From Treponema sp. (GTDB lineage Bacteria; Spirochaetota; Spirochaetia; Treponematales; Treponemataceae): a DNA stretch of 64,000 nt. The notes under the pieces are model-generated. The model searched no databases, was not told the DNA's origin, and saw only the letters and a program-made list of their open reading frames with translations. The stretch is from contig JAGAZO010000007.1 in NCBI GenBank assembly GCA_017940005.1, forward strand, positions 16,605-80,604. The letters run 5' to 3'. The translations under genes were made by a program, and so were the position numbers. Positions 25,858-35,318 of the stretch are shown piece by piece (the first letter of the stretch is position 1; the number at the start of each line of letters is the position of its first letter).

Positions 25858-26718
25858 TCACCGAAGTAAGCTCAGCACATTCTGGCTCGATTGGTTCGCC
25901 TGCGCAATCATTGCCGTGCCTGCTTGTGAGAGCACATTGTCTCTCGTGAAGTTCACCGTTTCTTTTGCCATGTTGCTGTCACGGATGCGGCTCTCAGATG
26001 CCTGCAAGTTCTCCGCGCCAACATCAAGACCTACGATTGTCTTTTCAAGACGGTTTTGATATGCACCTAAATCTGCACGCTGCTTGTTGATTTTTTTGAT
26101 TGCTTCATCGAGCGTACCGATTGCACGGTTTGCTTCTTCTGGCGTTTCAAGCGTCATGATTGACTCGTCGCCAATATTGCGAAGTCCCAGCGCCATTGCA
26201 GACATGGTGCCGATGTACACTTGCGTGCGCTGGTCCATGTTCGCGCCAATGTGGAACCACATTGAACCCGTCACCGTGTTTTCTCCAGTTGGGCGTGCAA
26301 ATCGGCCAGTGAGCATGTTCATGCCGTTGAACTGTGCCGCGCTCGCAATGCGGTCAACTTCAGCGATGAGCGAAGAAACTTCAACTTGAATATACATGCG
26401 GTCTTCCGAGCTATAGATACCGTTGGAAGCCTGAACTGCAAGTTCGCGGATGCGCTGAATGATGTCAGTCGTTTCCTGCAAATAGCCTTCTGTTGTCTGA
26501 ATAAAGCTGATGCCATTCTGTGCGTTCGTGGAAGCCTGATTCAAACCGCGAATCTGACTGCGCATTTTTTCAGAAACTGCCAATCCAGAAGCATCATCTC
26601 CTGCACGGTTTATTCTCATACCAGATGACAGCTTTTCCATGTCTTTCTGTTGGGAAACCTCCGTGAGTCCCTCAGCGCGAGTTGCAAACATAGCGCTCAT
26701 ATTGTGATTGATAACCAT
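25858..26718 (-). CDS. flaB: Flagellin FlaB, periplasmic flagellum core protein
   Basis: Class B core flagellin of the spirochaete periplasmic flagellum. The N-terminal D0/D1 part begins [13 protein letters not shown] and contains [20 protein letters not shown]. The C-terminal part has [17 protein letters not shown] and ends in [14 protein letters not shown]. Length 286 aa is that of Treponema FlaB, without the variable D2/D3 domains of enteric flagellins. Exported by the flagellar apparatus, so it has no signal peptide. A sigma-28 promoter lies upstream and a strong terminator downstream, so it is monocistronic. AAGGAG precedes the ATG. Confidence 0.97.
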   Translation of the reverse strand: MVINHNMSAMFATRAEGLTEVSQQKDMEKLSSGMRINRAGDDASGLAVSEKMRSQIRGLNQASTNAQNGISFIQTTEGYLQETTDIIQRIRELAVQASNGIYSSEDRMYIQVEVSSLIAEVDRIASAAQFNGMNMLTGRFARPTGENTVTGSMWFHIGANMDQRTQVYIGTMSAMALGLRNIGDESIMTLETPEEANRAIGTLDEAIKKINKQRADLGAYQNRLEKTIVGLDVGAENLQASESRIRDSNMAKETVNFTRDNVLSQAGTAMIAQANQSSQNVLSLLR

Positions 26719-26793
26719 AGTATTCTCCTTAACAAAAGCTTGGTATCAGACAAACCGTTTTGGTTTGTGCAAGGCATGTGCCTTACATTTTTT

Positions 26794-26820
26794 ATATCGG
26801 TATACAACGAAAAGAGTTTA
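26794..26820 (-). promoter_or_regulatory. Sigma-28 (FliA) promoter of flaB
   Basis: Minus-strand TAAA, 15 nt, ACCGATAT, against the FliA consensus TAAA-N15-GCCGATAA. It gives a leader of about 70 nt containing a 7-bp stem at 26752-26770. The rest of the 318-bp gap (26821-27036) holds only a 7-bp hairpin at 26948-26965. Confidence 0.75.
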
Positions 26821-27036
26821 GCTTTTTTTATGATTTTTTTTGGCTTGCTGCGGGAAGAGTCCGCCCCTGCACCACTCGCCGTCCTCGTCGCCCGCTTTCC
26901 GTTTCTTCAAAAATACAAGCGTGTTTCCAGCGGGCTCCTGCGGTCGGTGCGTGCATACGCACGCATGGTTACGGGTCGGCGCAGGCGGCATTCACATCGT
27001 ACGCAGATTTACGGCTTGCTTGCATCGTGGCGCGCC

Positions 27037-27444
27037 TTATTTTGGCTCGTATTTGCAACACGCTGTACAACCAGTAATAATGACGTGTTTTTTGCCGTCT
27101 TTTGTCTTATTAAAAAGGCGCGCCACGAGATGCCCGTCTGCCTGCACTTCGCTGTGGCACACTGGACACACGCGCCGTATACCTGGTTCCGGGCGCGGAT
27201 AGCAGTGCGGGCATCCAAGAATGATGCACCGCTGGTCATTTACCGTCATAGGGCGAAATACGCGCGAAAACAAATCCTCTTTATAGAGCGGCGAAGTGCA
27301 GAGCGGACAATTCGCAAACGAAAACGATTTCTTTTTGTTTGTTGATGCAGCGACCACATTTTTATTAATTAATAATTTAATAAAATAACGCAACGCAAAG
27401 ATGATGATGAGTACGGCAATGCCCATAAAAACATAATCGAGCAT
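27037..27444 (-). CDS. Membrane-anchored zinc-ribbon-like protein
   Basis: 135 aa. One N-terminal membrane helix (VFMGIAVLIIIFALRYFIKL) is followed by a soluble part with four cysteine pairs: NCPLC, GCPHC, VCPVC and GCTACC. These probably make two zinc ribbons. The C-terminal part faces the cytoplasm if the basic Lys/Asn region after the helix stays inside. I do not recognise a named family, and the function is unknown. It stands alone between the flaB control region and the repeats before glmS. Confidence 0.65.
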   Translation of the reverse strand: MLDYVFMGIAVLIIIFALRYFIKLLINKNVVAASTNKKKSFSFANCPLCTSPLYKEDLFSRVFRPMTVNDQRCIILGCPHCYPRPEPGIRRVCPVCHSEVQADGHLVARLFNKTKDGKKHVIITGCTACCKYEPK

Positions 27445-27479
27445 ACGATGAGTATATCAGATTATGCATGAAAAAAGAA

Positions 27480-27590
27480 ATGGGGCGTTGCGGGGAACGC
27501 TTGTGATACGCCTTTTCCCCGCTAGAAAGGGGTATGGCGAAAACCGCGTGCGGGTTGAGACTAGGGGAAAGGCTTTTCCCCTTATCAACA
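27480..27590. repeat. GC-rich hairpin repeat, copy 1
   Basis: Contains CTAGAAAGGGGTATGGCGAAA and AGGGGAAAGGCTTTTCCCC. The same two blocks, spaced differently, occur at 63630-63776. The second block is a self-complementary hairpin and may act as a terminator. Confidence 0.55.
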
Positions 27591-27717
27591 GCGTTGCTGC
27601 AAGCATCGGGACATATTGTTCTCTAAAGATATGCTCGCTGCATGTAAACGGCTAGTAAGACAATTCCCTACAGTTCGTATCACAAAATGATGTATTAAAC
27701 GTTCGCACAAATAAAGC
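27586..27717 (-). repeat. Mosaic intergenic repeat, copy D
   Basis: Minus-strand order: TTTGTGCGAACGTTTAATAC, ATCATTTTGTGATACGAACT, then a TCTTTAGAGAACA block shared with copy C at 22704-22840. It lies downstream of glmS and is more diverged than copies A and B. Confidence 0.55.
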
Positions 27718-27729
27718 GCATGAAGCCAT

Positions 27730-29571
27730 TTATTCGACAGTAACGCTCTTTGCAAGATTGCGCGGTTTATCGGGGTCATAGCCAAGGAGGACTGCGCAAT
27801 AATATGCAAACAGCTGTGCAGGAATGATTGCAAGCGCAGCGGCAAAAACTTCGTTCGTTTTCGGTATTGTAATTACCGTGTCTGACAGCTGCGAAAAATA
27901 ACCTGATGCATCTGTCGTGATAACCAACGCAGCACAATTTCTGCTCTTGCATTCTACAATATTCGAGCCGATTTTTTCAAACAGCTCTGGCACGGAAGCG
28001 ATTCCTACAACGAGTGTATTTTTATCAACGAGCGCAATTGGACCATGCTTTAATTCACCTGCGGCAAACGCCTCGCTGTGAATATAGCTAACCTCTTTTA
28101 ATTTTAGCGCGCTCTCTAAACTTGTTGCGCTGTCAAACTGTCTGCCTATGTAAAAAATCGGGCTTTTATTAAAATGCAACGACGCAAATTTTTGAATTTC
28201 TGACTGCTGCTGTAAAATTTCTTCTGCTTTTGTCGGAATTTCTTGAAGCTCTTTTAGCAAATCGAGATACTGCTGCTTTGGCAAAATTCCACGAACAAAA
28301 CCCGCTTTGAGCGCGAGCATGTATAAACACATAAGCTGCGTCGTATACGCTTTTGTTGAAGCAACCGCTATTTCAGGACCTGCCCATGTGTATATTACGT
28401 AATCTGCTTCGCGTGTTATTGTAGAGCCAACGCAATTTGTAATTGCAACAACTTTTACACCGCGTGATTTTGCAAGACGAAGAGCTGCGAGCGTGTCGGC
28501 TGTTTCTCCAGACTGGCTTATCACAATAAAGATGTCGTCTGCATTGAAGATGGGATTCATATAGCGAAATTCTGACGCCACTTCAACTTGCACGGGAATG
28601 CGCGTAAGTTTTTCAAATGCATATTTTGCTACAATTCCTGCATGATAAGCGGTTCCGCATGCGGTAATCAGTATTCGAGAAGCGTGATTCCAGAAATCGT
28701 CGATAGCCGCTGCATCAAAGCGTAAATCAATAGGAGCATCGCCTTCAAACACAAAGCGCGGATGCACTGTGTCATTCAAAGCTTTAGGCTGCTCAAAAAT
28801 TTCTTTAAGCATAAAATGCTGATAGCCGCCCTTTTCTGCTGCGCTCATATCCCATGCAACATGGCTTGGCTCGCGAACAATATGTTCTCCTGTCGTTTTA
28901 AAAAGATCAACGTGGTCTGCATAGAGTACGGCTGCTTCGTTTTGGTCTAAATAATACACCGTGCGCGTGTGTTCAAGAAGCGCTGGAACATCAGAAGCAA
29001 TAAAATTTTCTCCGTCGCCAACACCGATTACGAGCGGACTTTCTTTGCGCGCACAGACAATTCTATCAGGATAATCTGTAGAAATAACGGCAACTGCGTA
29101 AGAACCTACAAGCCGTTGCAATGCTTTTAACACAGCAGAAAAAATATCACCACTTTCCTGATAATAATAATGAACGAGATGCGCTATTACTTCTGTATCT
29201 GTTTGACTTTTAAATACAACATTCTGACTTTGCAACCACGCTTTCAGTTCAAGAAAGTTTTCGATTATGCCGTTGTGAACAACAGCGATTGTGCCAGAAA
29301 CATTTGTATGCGGATGAGCGTTCAGGTCGCTCGGTTCTCCATGCGTCGCCCAACGTGTGTGTCCGATGCCAACAGAACCTCGCACAACTTCTTTTATGAC
29401 AAGCTGCTCAAGATTTTTTAATGCGCCTTTTGTCTTCCTTACAACAATGCTCTCATTGCCGAGTACCGCAATACCTGCTGAATCGTAACCGCGGTATTCA
29501 AGTTTTTTCAACGCGTTCACGAGGAGCGGCGTTGCTTCCTTTTCTCCAATGTAACCAACTATTCCACACAC
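27730..29571 (-). CDS. glmS: Glutamine--fructose-6-phosphate aminotransferase (isomerizing)
   Basis: Makes glucosamine-6-phosphate from fructose-6-phosphate and glutamine, the entry to UDP-GlcNAc. The class II glutaminase domain starts MCGIVGYIGEKEATPLL with catalytic Cys after the initiator Met. Two SIS domains follow (ISQSGETADTLAALRLAK near residue 350), and the C-terminus NLAKSVTVE is canonical. Length 613 aa is normal. It starts 12 bp after the glnA stop, so the two share an operon: glutamine synthetase feeding a glutamine user. No glmS ribozyme can fit in that gap. Confidence 0.97.
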   Translation of the reverse strand: MCGIVGYIGEKEATPLLVNALKKLEYRGYDSAGIAVLGNESIVVRKTKGALKNLEQLVIKEVVRGSVGIGHTRWATHGEPSDLNAHPHTNVSGTIAVVHNGIIENFLELKAWLQSQNVVFKSQTDTEVIAHLVHYYYQESGDIFSAVLKALQRLVGSYAVAVISTDYPDRIVCARKESPLVIGVGDGENFIASDVPALLEHTRTVYYLDQNEAAVLYADHVDLFKTTGEHIVREPSHVAWDMSAAEKGGYQHFMLKEIFEQPKALNDTVHPRFVFEGDAPIDLRFDAAAIDDFWNHASRILITACGTAYHAGIVAKYAFEKLTRIPVQVEVASEFRYMNPIFNADDIFIVISQSGETADTLAALRLAKSRGVKVVAITNCVGSTITREADYVIYTWAGPEIAVASTKAYTTQLMCLYMLALKAGFVRGILPKQQYLDLLKELQEIPTKAEEILQQQSEIQKFASLHFNKSPIFYIGRQFDSATSLESALKLKEVSYIHSEAFAAGELKHGPIALVDKNTLVVGIASVPELFEKIGSNIVECKSRNCAALVITTDASGYFSQLSDTVITIPKTNEVFAAALAIIPAQLFAYYCAVLLGYDPDKPRNLAKSVTVE

Positions 29572-29583
29572 AGAAAGTCTCTC

Positions 29584-31674
29584 CTATACGCTAAAAAGCA
29601 GCTCCTCATACGAGGGAAACGGTTTGTACGATTCTCCGAGCAGCAACTCAATTTCATCTGCAACAGTGCGTGCTTCTTCCATTGCGGGAACAACGCTCTG
29701 TGCATACTGACGGGCACGCGTCATGCAATCACTCTGGCTGTTTGCAGCTTCATGTTTTTTTGCAAGTGTTTCTGTTTTAGCGGCAAGCGCGTCTGCAAGC
29801 GCATCGAGTTTTTTCAACAACGCAACTTCAGCCGCACCTGTTGCATCAGGCACAGCGGCTTTCAACGCGGCAACTGTTTCGCTCGTATTTTTTATACAAG
29901 CAAATGTACATGGCAAAATATTTTTGTGAATCATTCCGAGCATTGTTTCTACTTCGATGTTGAGAAGATTGCAATATTTTTCAAGCTTCACTTCGTAGTG
30001 TCCACGCATTTCACTCTCCGAATAAATGCCCGCTTCTGTAAACAGCTTGACATTTTTCGGCTGAAGATATTCTGCAACAGCTTCAGGAAGATTGCGCAAA
30101 TTCAAAAGCCCGCGCTTTTTCGCCTCTGCAACCCAGCTTGCATCATATCCATTGCCGTTAAAAATTATTTTCCAGTGCGCGGTGATTTCTTTTTTAATAA
30201 GATTTTGCAACGTGCTCTCAAAATCACTTGCGCCATCAAGCTTGTCTGCATATTCTTTGAGCACATCTGCCACAATCGCGTTGAGCGTTGTCATGGGACC
30301 AGAAATCGAAAGCGACGAGCCTACAGAACGGAACTCGAATTTATTTCCCGTGAATGCAAACGGCGATGTACGGTTTCTGTCTGTCGTATCTTTTGGAATG
30401 GGCGGAAGCACGTCAACGCCTATTTTGATTTTCTCCTTTGTGCTGCCATTGTATGGCGTACCGTCTCTAATCGATTTTAGCACTGCTTCAAGCTCGTCGC
30501 CAACAAACAGAGAAATGATTGCAGGCGGCGCTTCGTTTGCCCCAAGCCTGTGATCGTTGCCCGCGCTTGCAATCGAAATGCGCAACAAATCTTGATTGTC
30601 GTCTACTGCACGAATCACTGCGGTAAGGAACAAAAGAAAGCATGCGTTTTGGCGCGGCGTGTCGCCCGGTTTTAGCAGCTGCTGCCCCGTGTCTGTTTCG
30701 AGTGACCAGTTGCAGTGCTTGCCGCTGCCGTTTATGCGCGCAAACGGCTTCTCATGCAAAAGGCACACAAGCCCATGCTTCCGCGCAACACGCTTCATAA
30801 TCTCCATTGTCAGTTGATTTTGGTCTGCGGCCACATTTACTGTTGCAAAAACAGGTGCCATCTCGTGTTGGGCAGGCGCTACTTCGTTATGCTCCGTCTT
30901 TGCAGGAATGCCGTATTTCCACAACTCGTCATTCAAATCTTCCATGTATGCAACAACGCGTGGCGTAAGCGCAGTGTAATACTGGTCGTCCATCTCCTGC
31001 CCTTTCGGAGGCTTTGCGCCAAACAGCGTGCGCCCCGTCATGCGAATGTCTGTGCGCTGCTCGTACAGTTTTTCGTCAATCAAAAAATACTCTTGCTCTG
31101 CGCCAACCGAAGAGGTAACACGCTTCACGTCTGTGTTGCCAAATAGATGCAGCACGCGCACAGCCTGCTTGCTCAACGCTTCCATTGAACGAAGCAGTGG
31201 CGTTTTCTTGTCAAGCGCTTCCCCGTTATACGAGCAAAATGCAGTCGGTATGCACAGCGAATGGTCTTTGACAAACGCATACGCTGTCGGATCCCATACC
31301 GTATAGCCGCGCGCTTCAAATGTAGCACGTCTACCGCCAGAAGGAAATGACGACGCGTCGCTTTCGCCTTTTACAAGTTCCTTTCCGCTGAACTCCATGA
31401 TGACGCCGTTATCACGCACGGGAGAAATAAAACTTTCGTGCTTTTCCGCAGTGATTCCCGTAAGCGGCTGAAACCAGTGCGTAAAGTGTGTTGCACCTTT
31501 TGAAATTGCCCACTCTTTCATTGCATGCGCCACTTGATTTGCGTATTCAAGCTCAAGCGGCGTTCCGTCGTCAAGCGTTTTTTTGAGCGCTTTGAATGTT
31601 TCTTTTGGGAGAAGCTCTTGCATGACTGTTTTGTTAAAAACCATGCTTCCGAATAATTCCTGTACGCGTTGCAT
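29584..31674 (-). CDS. glnN: Glutamine synthetase type III
   Basis: GSIII, 696 aa, which makes glutamine from glutamate, ammonia and ATP. Typical start VQELFGSMVFNKTVM and the type III signature HAMKEWAISKGATHFTHWFQ near residue 50. Glutamate/ammonia site residues lie in EHNEVAPAQHEMAPVF near 265, and ATP-site residues in NRTSPFAFTGNKFEFR near 430. The long C-terminal helical tail is characteristic of the family. A promoter ends 5 nt before the ATG and no Shine-Dalgarno exists, so the mRNA is probably leaderless. It is co-transcribed with glmS. Confidence 0.96.
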   Translation of the reverse strand: MQRVQELFGSMVFNKTVMQELLPKETFKALKKTLDDGTPLELEYANQVAHAMKEWAISKGATHFTHWFQPLTGITAEKHESFISPVRDNGVIMEFSGKELVKGESDASSFPSGGRRATFEARGYTVWDPTAYAFVKDHSLCIPTAFCSYNGEALDKKTPLLRSMEALSKQAVRVLHLFGNTDVKRVTSSVGAEQEYFLIDEKLYEQRTDIRMTGRTLFGAKPPKGQEMDDQYYTALTPRVVAYMEDLNDELWKYGIPAKTEHNEVAPAQHEMAPVFATVNVAADQNQLTMEIMKRVARKHGLVCLLHEKPFARINGSGKHCNWSLETDTGQQLLKPGDTPRQNACFLLFLTAVIRAVDDNQDLLRISIASAGNDHRLGANEAPPAIISLFVGDELEAVLKSIRDGTPYNGSTKEKIKIGVDVLPPIPKDTTDRNRTSPFAFTGNKFEFRSVGSSLSISGPMTTLNAIVADVLKEYADKLDGASDFESTLQNLIKKEITAHWKIIFNGNGYDASWVAEAKKRGLLNLRNLPEAVAEYLQPKNVKLFTEAGIYSESEMRGHYEVKLEKYCNLLNIEVETMLGMIHKNILPCTFACIKNTSETVAALKAAVPDATGAAEVALLKKLDALADALAAKTETLAKKHEAANSQSDCMTRARQYAQSVVPAMEEARTVADEIELLLGESYKPFPSYEELLFSV

Positions 31675-31679
31675 AGTTT

Positions 31680-31708
31680 GTTATATCCGTTTAAAGCAAA
31701 AAAATCAA
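31680..31708 (-). promoter_or_regulatory. Promoter of the glutamine synthetase-glmS operon, leaderless type
   Basis: Minus-strand TTGATT, 17 bp spacer, TATAAC, ending 5 nt before the ATG. No Shine-Dalgarno sequence is present. Confidence 0.6.
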
Positions 31709-31751
31709 GATTGCGCACACCAATTCAACAGTACAGCAGCTTTCACAGCGA

Positions 31752-32324
31752 TTATTTCTTCATCAGTTCCGCGCCGCTTTTCCACGCAGTTCCCACTTTT
31801 TCACCGAGCTTGTAGTAGCCGTTTTGGAACTGATCGAACACAAACGCGCCGAGTTTTTCGGGATTTACTTTGCCGCCTACGTCAAGCACTGATTCGTCTG
31901 CGAGCACGTTGACAATTTCCCCGACAACGCGGAATCCGCCAACGCCATGCTCAATGTCCGCAACTTTGCATTCAAGCGTAAGCGGAAACTCCTCGACAAT
32001 CGGCGCGTCAACGCGCGTGCTCTTTGTTGCGTGCATTCCAGAACGCTCGAACTTGTCCTTCATAGTGTTACTCGACGCAATGCCGAAAAAATCAGCTTCG
32101 GCAATATGCGCAACATCTGCAATGCTCAATGTAAATGCTTTGCGATTTTTAATATTTGCTGACGTTTTGTGCGATTCATCCAAATTGAGCGCAACCATAT
32201 TTTCAGCGCACATTCCGCCCCACGCCATGTTCATCACGTCAACGCTGCCGTCTTCGTTATACGTTGCAATCATCAATACGGGCATGGGAAACACATACGG
32301 CTTAACGCCTAAATCTTTTTTCAT
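31752..32324 (-). CDS. Flavin reductase family protein
   Basis: 190 aa, FMN-binding split-barrel fold of the flavin reductase family. Recognised by PVLMIATYNEDGSVDVMNMAWGG at the start, NLDESHKTSANIKNRKAFTL near residue 48, and AHIAEADFFGIASSNTMKDK near 70. It lacks a partner oxygenase and in anaerobes of this type is probably an electron carrier or FMN-dependent oxidoreductase. The Shine-Dalgarno is AAGAGG. It stands alone, divergent from the flavodoxin-ferredoxin gene. Confidence 0.88.
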   Translation of the reverse strand: MKKDLGVKPYVFPMPVLMIATYNEDGSVDVMNMAWGGMCAENMVALNLDESHKTSANIKNRKAFTLSIADVAHIAEADFFGIASSNTMKDKFERSGMHATKSTRVDAPIVEEFPLTLECKVADIEHGVGGFRVVGEIVNVLADESVLDVGGKVNPEKLGAFVFDQFQNGYYKLGEKVGTAWKSGAELMKK

Positions 32325-32441
32325 AGCAGTTACCTCTTAATTTTAACGATGCTATTTATGATAGCACAGTTTTTCACAAAATAAAAGTAGACGCGAAAAG
32401 GATACAGTAATCACCAAAATAACCGTATTGTTAAAACGACC

Positions 32442-32470
32442 TTGCATATTGCATGTAAAGCACTTATATT
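32442..32470 (+). promoter_or_regulatory. Promoter of the EFR1-type gene, leaderless type
   Basis: TTGCAT, 17 bp spacer, TATATT, ending 7 nt before the ATG at 32478, with no Shine-Dalgarno. Confidence 0.6.
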
Positions 32471-32477
32471 TTAACAT

Positions 32478-33362
32478 ATGGATATATGTGAAATTATTGC
32501 AGTGTATTTTTCGCCTGCAGGAAAAACAAAAGATGTTTGTTTGCGCATTGCAAATGCATGTGCCCATGCATTACAGGTACCATTATATGAAGATGATTTT
32601 ACATTGCCCGCAACTCACGCAGAAAATACTATACGAACATACAACAGCAAATCTCTTGTCGTTTTTGCTGTTCCCACATATGCAGGACGCATTCCAAACA
32701 AAGCACTGCCGTTTGTTCAAACTTTATTTAAAGGGAACGGCACGAAAGCTGTAGCTGTCGCAACATTCGGAAACAGAAGTTATGATAATGTATTGGCAGA
32801 ATTGTGTTATGAACTGACAAAAGCGCAATTTTGTGTCGTTGGTGCAGGCGCATTTGTTTGCAAGCATTCATTTGCAAATATTGGCACGGCTCGCCCAAAC
32901 GAAAATGACATCGAGGAACAACAACAATTTGGTGCGGATGTCGCTTCTTTGCTGCAAACACAAGACGAAACAATATTCACAAATTATTTGCCCGTCAGAG
33001 ACGCTACAAAAAAAATTGTCACAGAATATACCGCTGTAGAACACTATTACACTCCACTTGGTGTAGACGGGCAACCAGCTCTATTTTTAAAAGCAAAGCC
33101 GATTACAGATGTCGCGCTTTGTGACGGCTGCATGGAATGTGTAAGTCGCTGTCCTATGGGGTCTATCGCAAAAGATAATCCAGCAAATGTTCCAGGCATT
33201 TGCATAAAATGTCATGCATGTGTGTTATGTTGCACAAGACACGCAAAATCATTTGATGATATAGCATTCCTCTCTCACAAAAAATATTTAGAACAAACAT
33301 ATCAACAGCCAGCAAAGAATGAAGTGTTTTTAGCGGCAGCAAACAGCGATAGTGCGCTGTAA
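32478..33362 (+). CDS. EFR1-type flavodoxin/ferredoxin fusion protein
   Basis: 294 aa. The N-terminal flavodoxin-like domain (YFSPAGKTKDVC near residue 10, FAVPTYAGRIPNKALPF near 60) binds FMN. The C-terminal part carries two 4Fe-4S motifs, CDGCMECVSRCPMG near 214 and CIKCHACVLCC near 240. This is the EFR1 family (flavodoxin domain plus ferredoxin), an electron-transfer protein of anaerobes. The ATG sits 7 nt after the -10 box, so translation is probably leaderless. The role is inferred as moving electrons between ferredoxin pools, fitting NifJ. No neighbour in the operon. Confidence 0.9.
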   Translation: MDICEIIAVYFSPAGKTKDVCLRIANACAHALQVPLYEDDFTLPATHAENTIRTYNSKSLVVFAVPTYAGRIPNKALPFVQTLFKGNGTKAVAVATFGNRSYDNVLAELCYELTKAQFCVVGAGAFVCKHSFANIGTARPNENDIEEQQQFGADVASLLQTQDETIFTNYLPVRDATKKIVTEYTAVEHYYTPLGVDGQPALFLKAKPITDVALCDGCMECVSRCPMGSIAKDNPANVPGICIKCHACVLCCTRHAKSFDDIAFLSHKKYLEQTYQQPAKNEVFLAAANSDSAL

Positions 33363-33524
33363 TTTTCACTGTTCTGCAACAATAGTAGAAATTCATTATC
33401 AGTTGAAAACGTCTATTAAAGCAAAAATAACAATATTATTTTTTAATTCTTCTCACTGAGAATTCGGAAAGAGTCTGTCATGAAAGCATATGCCATATAC
33501 TTTATTCATGCAGCTGGTTTTAAC

Positions 33525-33552
33525 AACCCCAACGTTTGTGTCGGGGTTGTTG
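33525..33552. repeat. Convergent inverted repeat between EFR1 gene and ABC gene
   Basis: AACAACCCC and GGGGTTGTT form a perfect 9-bp stem around about 10-12 nt. It lies just after the stop of the minus-strand ABC gene and may terminate transcription, but the T tract is weak. The rest of 33363-33565 shows nothing else. Confidence 0.5.
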
Positions 33553-33565
33553 ATTCAGCAACGCC

Positions 33566-35305
33566 CTACGCGCTCCAGCTTTCGCTTTCTTTTTGCAGAC
33601 GATACATCGTTGCATACGAGCCTGCTTTTTTCATCAGTTCGTCGTGCGTGCCGATGTCTTCGATTGCACCTTCTTTCAGCACAACGATTTTGTCTGCCTG
33701 CTCAATAGTGCGCAGCCGGTGCGCAATCACGATGACTGTCTTATTCTTCACAAGCGTGCTCAACGCCTCCTGAATGAGCGTTTCATTTTCTGGGTCGAGT
33801 GCGGCAGTTGCTTCATCGAGCAGAATGATTGGCGCATCTTTTAAAAGCGCGCGCGCAATCGAAAGCCGCTGCCGCTCGCCGCCTGAAAGCGTATAGCCGT
33901 TTTCACCAATGACAGTATCATAGCCGTTCGGAAGCGACTCGATAAACTCGTGGCACTGCGCCGCTTGTGCAGCGTTCATAACTTCATCGCGACTTGCATT
34001 CTGCTTGCCGACAAGTATGTTGTTGTACACTGTGTCGTTGAAAAGCACAACATCTTGAAACACGATTGAGAACGCTGTCAAAAGCGTCTCTGGGTCAACG
34101 GTAGAAACATCTACACCGCCAACGCGCACCGTGCCTTGCGACACGTCCCAAAAGCGAGCGGCAAGGCGCGCAATAGTTGATTTGCCGCATCCCGAATGGC
34201 CAACGAGCGCAGTGATTTCACCTTGCTGTGCGGTAAAGCTGATGTCGTGCACTGTGTCGCGCTCTGCATCGTCAACATACGAAAACGAAACAGCATCGTA
34301 GTGAATGTCGTAGCCGTTTGGCGCAAACGATTCGTTTCCCGCCTGTGTAGGATAATTAATAATTTCCTGCTGTCGTTCAATCGCAGTGCGCGCAATGAAA
34401 AATTCTACAATCATCATAAAGATAGACGTAAGCGGCTCAAAGATGCGCCCCGCAATCAACAAAAATACAAGGTACGTAAAAAGCGCAAGCTCTCCGCGCG
34501 CAATCAAAACGCCGCCATATGCAATGACGAGCGGAAAACCAAACCGAATGATTATAATTGCGCCAATCATTGCAGAGCCTGAAAGAAACTCCGCCTTGAC
34601 GCTGTCCTTTGTGAAATAATCTATCCTGTCTTTTGTGTGCTGCACATAATCATCTTTTTTGTCTGACGATTTGAGCACTTTTATGTTTTCAAGCAGCTGC
34701 TGAATCAAACTATACACAGAAAGCTTTATCACCATGACACGCTTTAAGCTTTTCTTAATTATTATGCGCGCAAAGAACACAATGATAAAACCGACAAGCG
34801 CAAACGTAAAGAGCGCGATTGTCATGCGCCATTCAAGAAACGAAAGCAGAACGGCAGATACGACAATCGATGCGACAGCTCCGAAAAGGTCGGCAGCAGC
34901 GTGACTGATTGCGTGCTCAATCGTTGTAACATCGTTTAAAATCGTCGACGTTAAATCAGATAAATCTTTTTTGCCAAAATACGACAGCGGCAGTTTGCGA
35001 ATTTTTTCTGCAAGCGTTATGCGCACGTGTGCAGATTCTTCGTAGCATGTGTTGTATGTTTTGCGATATTTCAATTTTTCGAGCAGGAACATGACAACAA
35101 CGATGAGCACACTGATTGCAATAAAGAGCCATGGAGTGAGCGCTTCTCCCTTGCCGCCGTCCAGCGGTTTTAACAATTCACGCAACACAAAAAATGAAAG
35201 ACCGAGCGGCACAATCAAAAATAAATTTCCGACAGTCGCAATGATAATCGCTTTATTCATGTCGCGCGCGCCTTTGTCAGACAACGCAAAATATTTTTTT
35301 AACAT
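33566..35305 (-). CDS. ABC transporter, fused permease-ATPase, second subunit of pair
   Basis: 579 aa with one six-helix membrane domain (about residues 1-300) and one nucleotide-binding domain. Walker A GHSGCGKST near 373, signature LSGGERQRLSIARALL near 477, Walker B IILLDEAT near 500, and H-loop IVIAHRL near 530 are all intact. With its upstream neighbour it forms a heterodimer of the type seen in YbtPQ/IrtAB iron-siderophore importers and in many exporters; direction and substrate cannot be told from the sequence. GGAGG before the ATG; 13 bp from the upstream gene. Confidence 0.9.
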   Translation of the reverse strand: MLKKYFALSDKGARDMNKAIIIATVGNLFLIVPLGLSFFVLRELLKPLDGGKGEALTPWLFIAISVLIVVVMFLLEKLKYRKTYNTCYEESAHVRITLAEKIRKLPLSYFGKKDLSDLTSTILNDVTTIEHAISHAAADLFGAVASIVVSAVLLSFLEWRMTIALFTFALVGFIIVFFARIIIKKSLKRVMVIKLSVYSLIQQLLENIKVLKSSDKKDDYVQHTKDRIDYFTKDSVKAEFLSGSAMIGAIIIIRFGFPLVIAYGGVLIARGELALFTYLVFLLIAGRIFEPLTSIFMMIVEFFIARTAIERQQEIINYPTQAGNESFAPNGYDIHYDAVSFSYVDDAERDTVHDISFTAQQGEITALVGHSGCGKSTIARLAARFWDVSQGTVRVGGVDVSTVDPETLLTAFSIVFQDVVLFNDTVYNNILVGKQNASRDEVMNAAQAAQCHEFIESLPNGYDTVIGENGYTLSGGERQRLSIARALLKDAPIILLDEATAALDPENETLIQEALSTLVKNKTVIVIAHRLRTIEQADKIVVLKEGAIEDIGTHDELMKKAGSYATMYRLQKESESWSA

Positions 35306-35318
35306 AATTCAATTCCTC

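Noticed and set aside
29572..29583. glmS ribozyme
   Set aside because: The gap between the glutamine synthetase gene and glmS is 12 bp, too short for a ribozyme.
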